The notes beneath the pieces are model-generated. The model made no database searches. It saw only the letters and a program-made list of their open reading frames with translations, and was not told the origin of the DNA. 64,000 bases of DNA from Incurvaria masculella. Taxonomy: Eukaryota > Arthropoda > Insecta > Lepidoptera > Incurvariidae. The position numbers were made by a program, and so were the translations under genes. How positions within the stretch are numbered: the first letter of the stretch is position 1; every line of letters starts with the position of its first letter. Positions 62,191 through 64,000 of this stretch are shown piece by piece. Location of the stretch: contig OX335657.1 in assembly GCA_946894095.1 (NCBI GenBank), positions 4,092,001-4,156,000 on the forward strand. The letters run 5' to 3'.

Positions 62191-63484
62191 CATGTGCTTC
62201 TCAAACCGTATCTATCCCGGTCTTTCCCCCTCTAACGCAGGTAGAGTTGACGTCTCACTCCCACGCTTTGTTCGTCTTGTAAGCACAGCGCGCTCATGCT
62301 AGTTCTATGGGAGTAACAACCGAAATTACGAGCTACGAGTTTCTGTCGCCACTACCATAGATAATGATAGTGGGGAAAGATAGCTAACGTCATACAAGTG
62401 TCGAAAGGGAATAATAAAAGTCAACAGATGGTTTTGCAAATCACATCTGAAAATACATTAAACACAAACCAATGCATATCAATGATATTTTTTATTTACA
62501 ATGACATTACTTAATGTATAGTTAAAATGTAACGTTTTCATCGTGCCTGTCTAGGCAAACATTAGAATTAAGCTTCATAACGGTGTAACTAGTTCTGGCA
62601 GTGACGGGAGATGGCGCTGGTTAGAAATGTCATAATACCAGCGCAAACAAGAAGTATTCAGCGAGTTTTGTACGTATGACGTTAGCAATCGATCCCTATT
62701 ATCCCTTGTCAATGCCACTACCACCTTACTCGCTGTCATTTAGATACCAGAAATAAAAACTTAATTGAGGAATAAGAACGGTAGCAAAGTTTCTATAAGG
62801 GCTCTTTCACCACATCCAGACAAAGTTATAATCTGTGCAACTTGAACTCGACTATTATTATTTTGATTGAGAGTTAGGGTCAACTGACAGTCCAAGACAA
62901 TACTTCAGTCAAGAAACTAATACCAGTTTTATTAAGTAATGCATTTCAATATTTTAATCATGGACATTATGGATCTTATTGAACTTTATTTCGATCAAAC
63001 TGGTCACGAAAACTAGCAGTTTAAAGCGATAACTTGATAAGGATTTAACTATGAAACAAATTTGTTCTCTTGTCAATTTAGTATAACTATAATCGGCGAT
63101 GGTGAAAGATACCCTAAGTTGAACAAATGGCAAAATATGTGCGCTTCTAAATAAGTTTATCGATTCATCATCACGCATAGTGGTCACTGAGTCTAACCAC
63201 TGTTAAAACCGTTTCTCATCGACAAGGAATCTTGATACTAATAACAAGATAAGACCATGAAGTGGCTTCCGCCTTACTACCGCACGATCTGTATCTAACA
63301 TCACAACCGACGCTATCATAATTGCAAATGTTTTCTGAGATTACCAATACATTGGCCAGATTAAGAGGGCTAGATATAGAAAATCAACCAGGAATCCTTG
63401 ACACCTCTCTCTATCCATGTTAGCACTACGTATATTGTATTCTTCATTAGACAATATATTCCGGGAGGTCACGACATTTTTGGT
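62191..63484. other. Featureless sequence except a family M copy at 62,230-62,305
   Basis: No exon, RNA gene or further repeat was recognised. Confidence 0.4.
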
Positions 63485-63489
63485 CACGA

Positions 63490-63980
63490 TAAGGTAAATG
63501 GCTGAATCTGGGTTCACAGGTTAGAGACCAACCCTCTGATGCTAAATATGTCGGTCTGCCTGTGCCAAGTGGTTGCGTTATCTAGATTGGCTATATAAAA
63601 TATATGTTAGTATGTACTTGCTTATGAATATATTGATTGTCTAGAAACAATTATATCTATTAATTATGCAACAATAACCAGTCGGTTTTTTAATTAAAAA
63701 CTTAAATATACCTAAAGTTTTATCTGCAACCTAAATCGCCTATAACTACGAAATGCAACCAAAGATATGTTCAGTTTTAGTATTGCTAAGCAAGTAAGTA
63801 CTGCTACTTTCATGCCTCGTTATTTGCAGCCATTTACCTTATCATATATATTTTTTGTCACCATAACTACTTTTTCAGGCGCCTTATCTACATAACGCAA
63901 CCACTTAGCACAGGCAGACTGACACATTTAGCTTCAGAGGGTTGTTTTTTTATCCTGTGAATCCAGTTTCAGCCATTAAC
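63490..63980. mobile_element. Long fold-back MITE (family S)
   Basis: Left arm ATGGCTGAATCTGGGTTCAC and AGTGGTTGCGTTATCTAGAT (to about 63,580). Right arm ATCTACATAACGCAACCACT and GTGAATCCAGTTTCAGCCAT (63,888-63,977). TAA/TTA flanks are present. A shorter inner inverted match, GATAAGGTAAATGGCTG, pairs with 63,828-63,845. Confidence 0.8.
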
Positions 63981-64000
63981 GTTATTGTTACCATTTTTGT

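Noticed and set aside
1..64000. Viral or bacterial insertions, rRNA, plasmid or phage genes
   Set aside because: I looked for them and found no supporting sequence.

Overview
The window looks like a lepidopteran (moth or butterfly) nuclear genome. It is AT-rich and intron-dominated, with GT-AG splicing, GC-rich exons, long tRNA-headed SINEs, many MITEs with TTAA target sites, LINE and hAT remnants, and a TTAGG tract (the insect telomere motif). No bacterial-style operon, virus or CRISPR array is visible. The order is inferred from these repeat types; no species can be named.

The main gene lies on the minus strand. It is a calpain in at least 13 exons from about 61,121 down to 9,826, assembled by hand from splice sites and reading phase. 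The joined exons give 630 codons with no stop or phase break. They cover the protease core (PC1, exon 1; PC2, exons 2-4), the C2-like domain (exons 5-7) and the penta-EF-hand region (exons 8-13). The catalytic Cys is Ala and the catalytic His is Gln, while the Asn is kept. This fits the non-catalytic calpain C type. The true first exon and the last few codons were not found.

Three of its exons sit beside tandem arrays built from pieces of themselves that include a splice site: a 138-bp unit repeated eight times (19.34-20.42 kb, exon 5 end plus donor), a 100-bp unit repeated eight times (36.4-37.15 kb, exon 3 end plus donor) and two degraded copies of the exon 10 acceptor side (12.47-12.79 kb). 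This recurrent exon-edge amplification is the most unusual thing in the window.

Downstream of the calpain on the same strand, at 1,926-2,013, is a probable first coding exon for a secreted protein: a signal peptide, a GTGAGT donor and a TATA box upstream. The rest of that gene is not recognised.

Most of the remaining sequence is transposon-derived. It includes a tRNA-derived SINE of about 400 bp (family B), a repeat of about 300 bp bounded by GGTTCCGTACC (family A), a TTAA-flanked MITE of about 540 bp (family C), several fold-back elements, two non-autonomous hAT elements, LINE ORF2 tails and a possible Penelope-like inverted repeat. Some are nested, as at 25.2-26.05 kb and 46.1-47.6 kb. Family letters are mine and describe copies within this window only.
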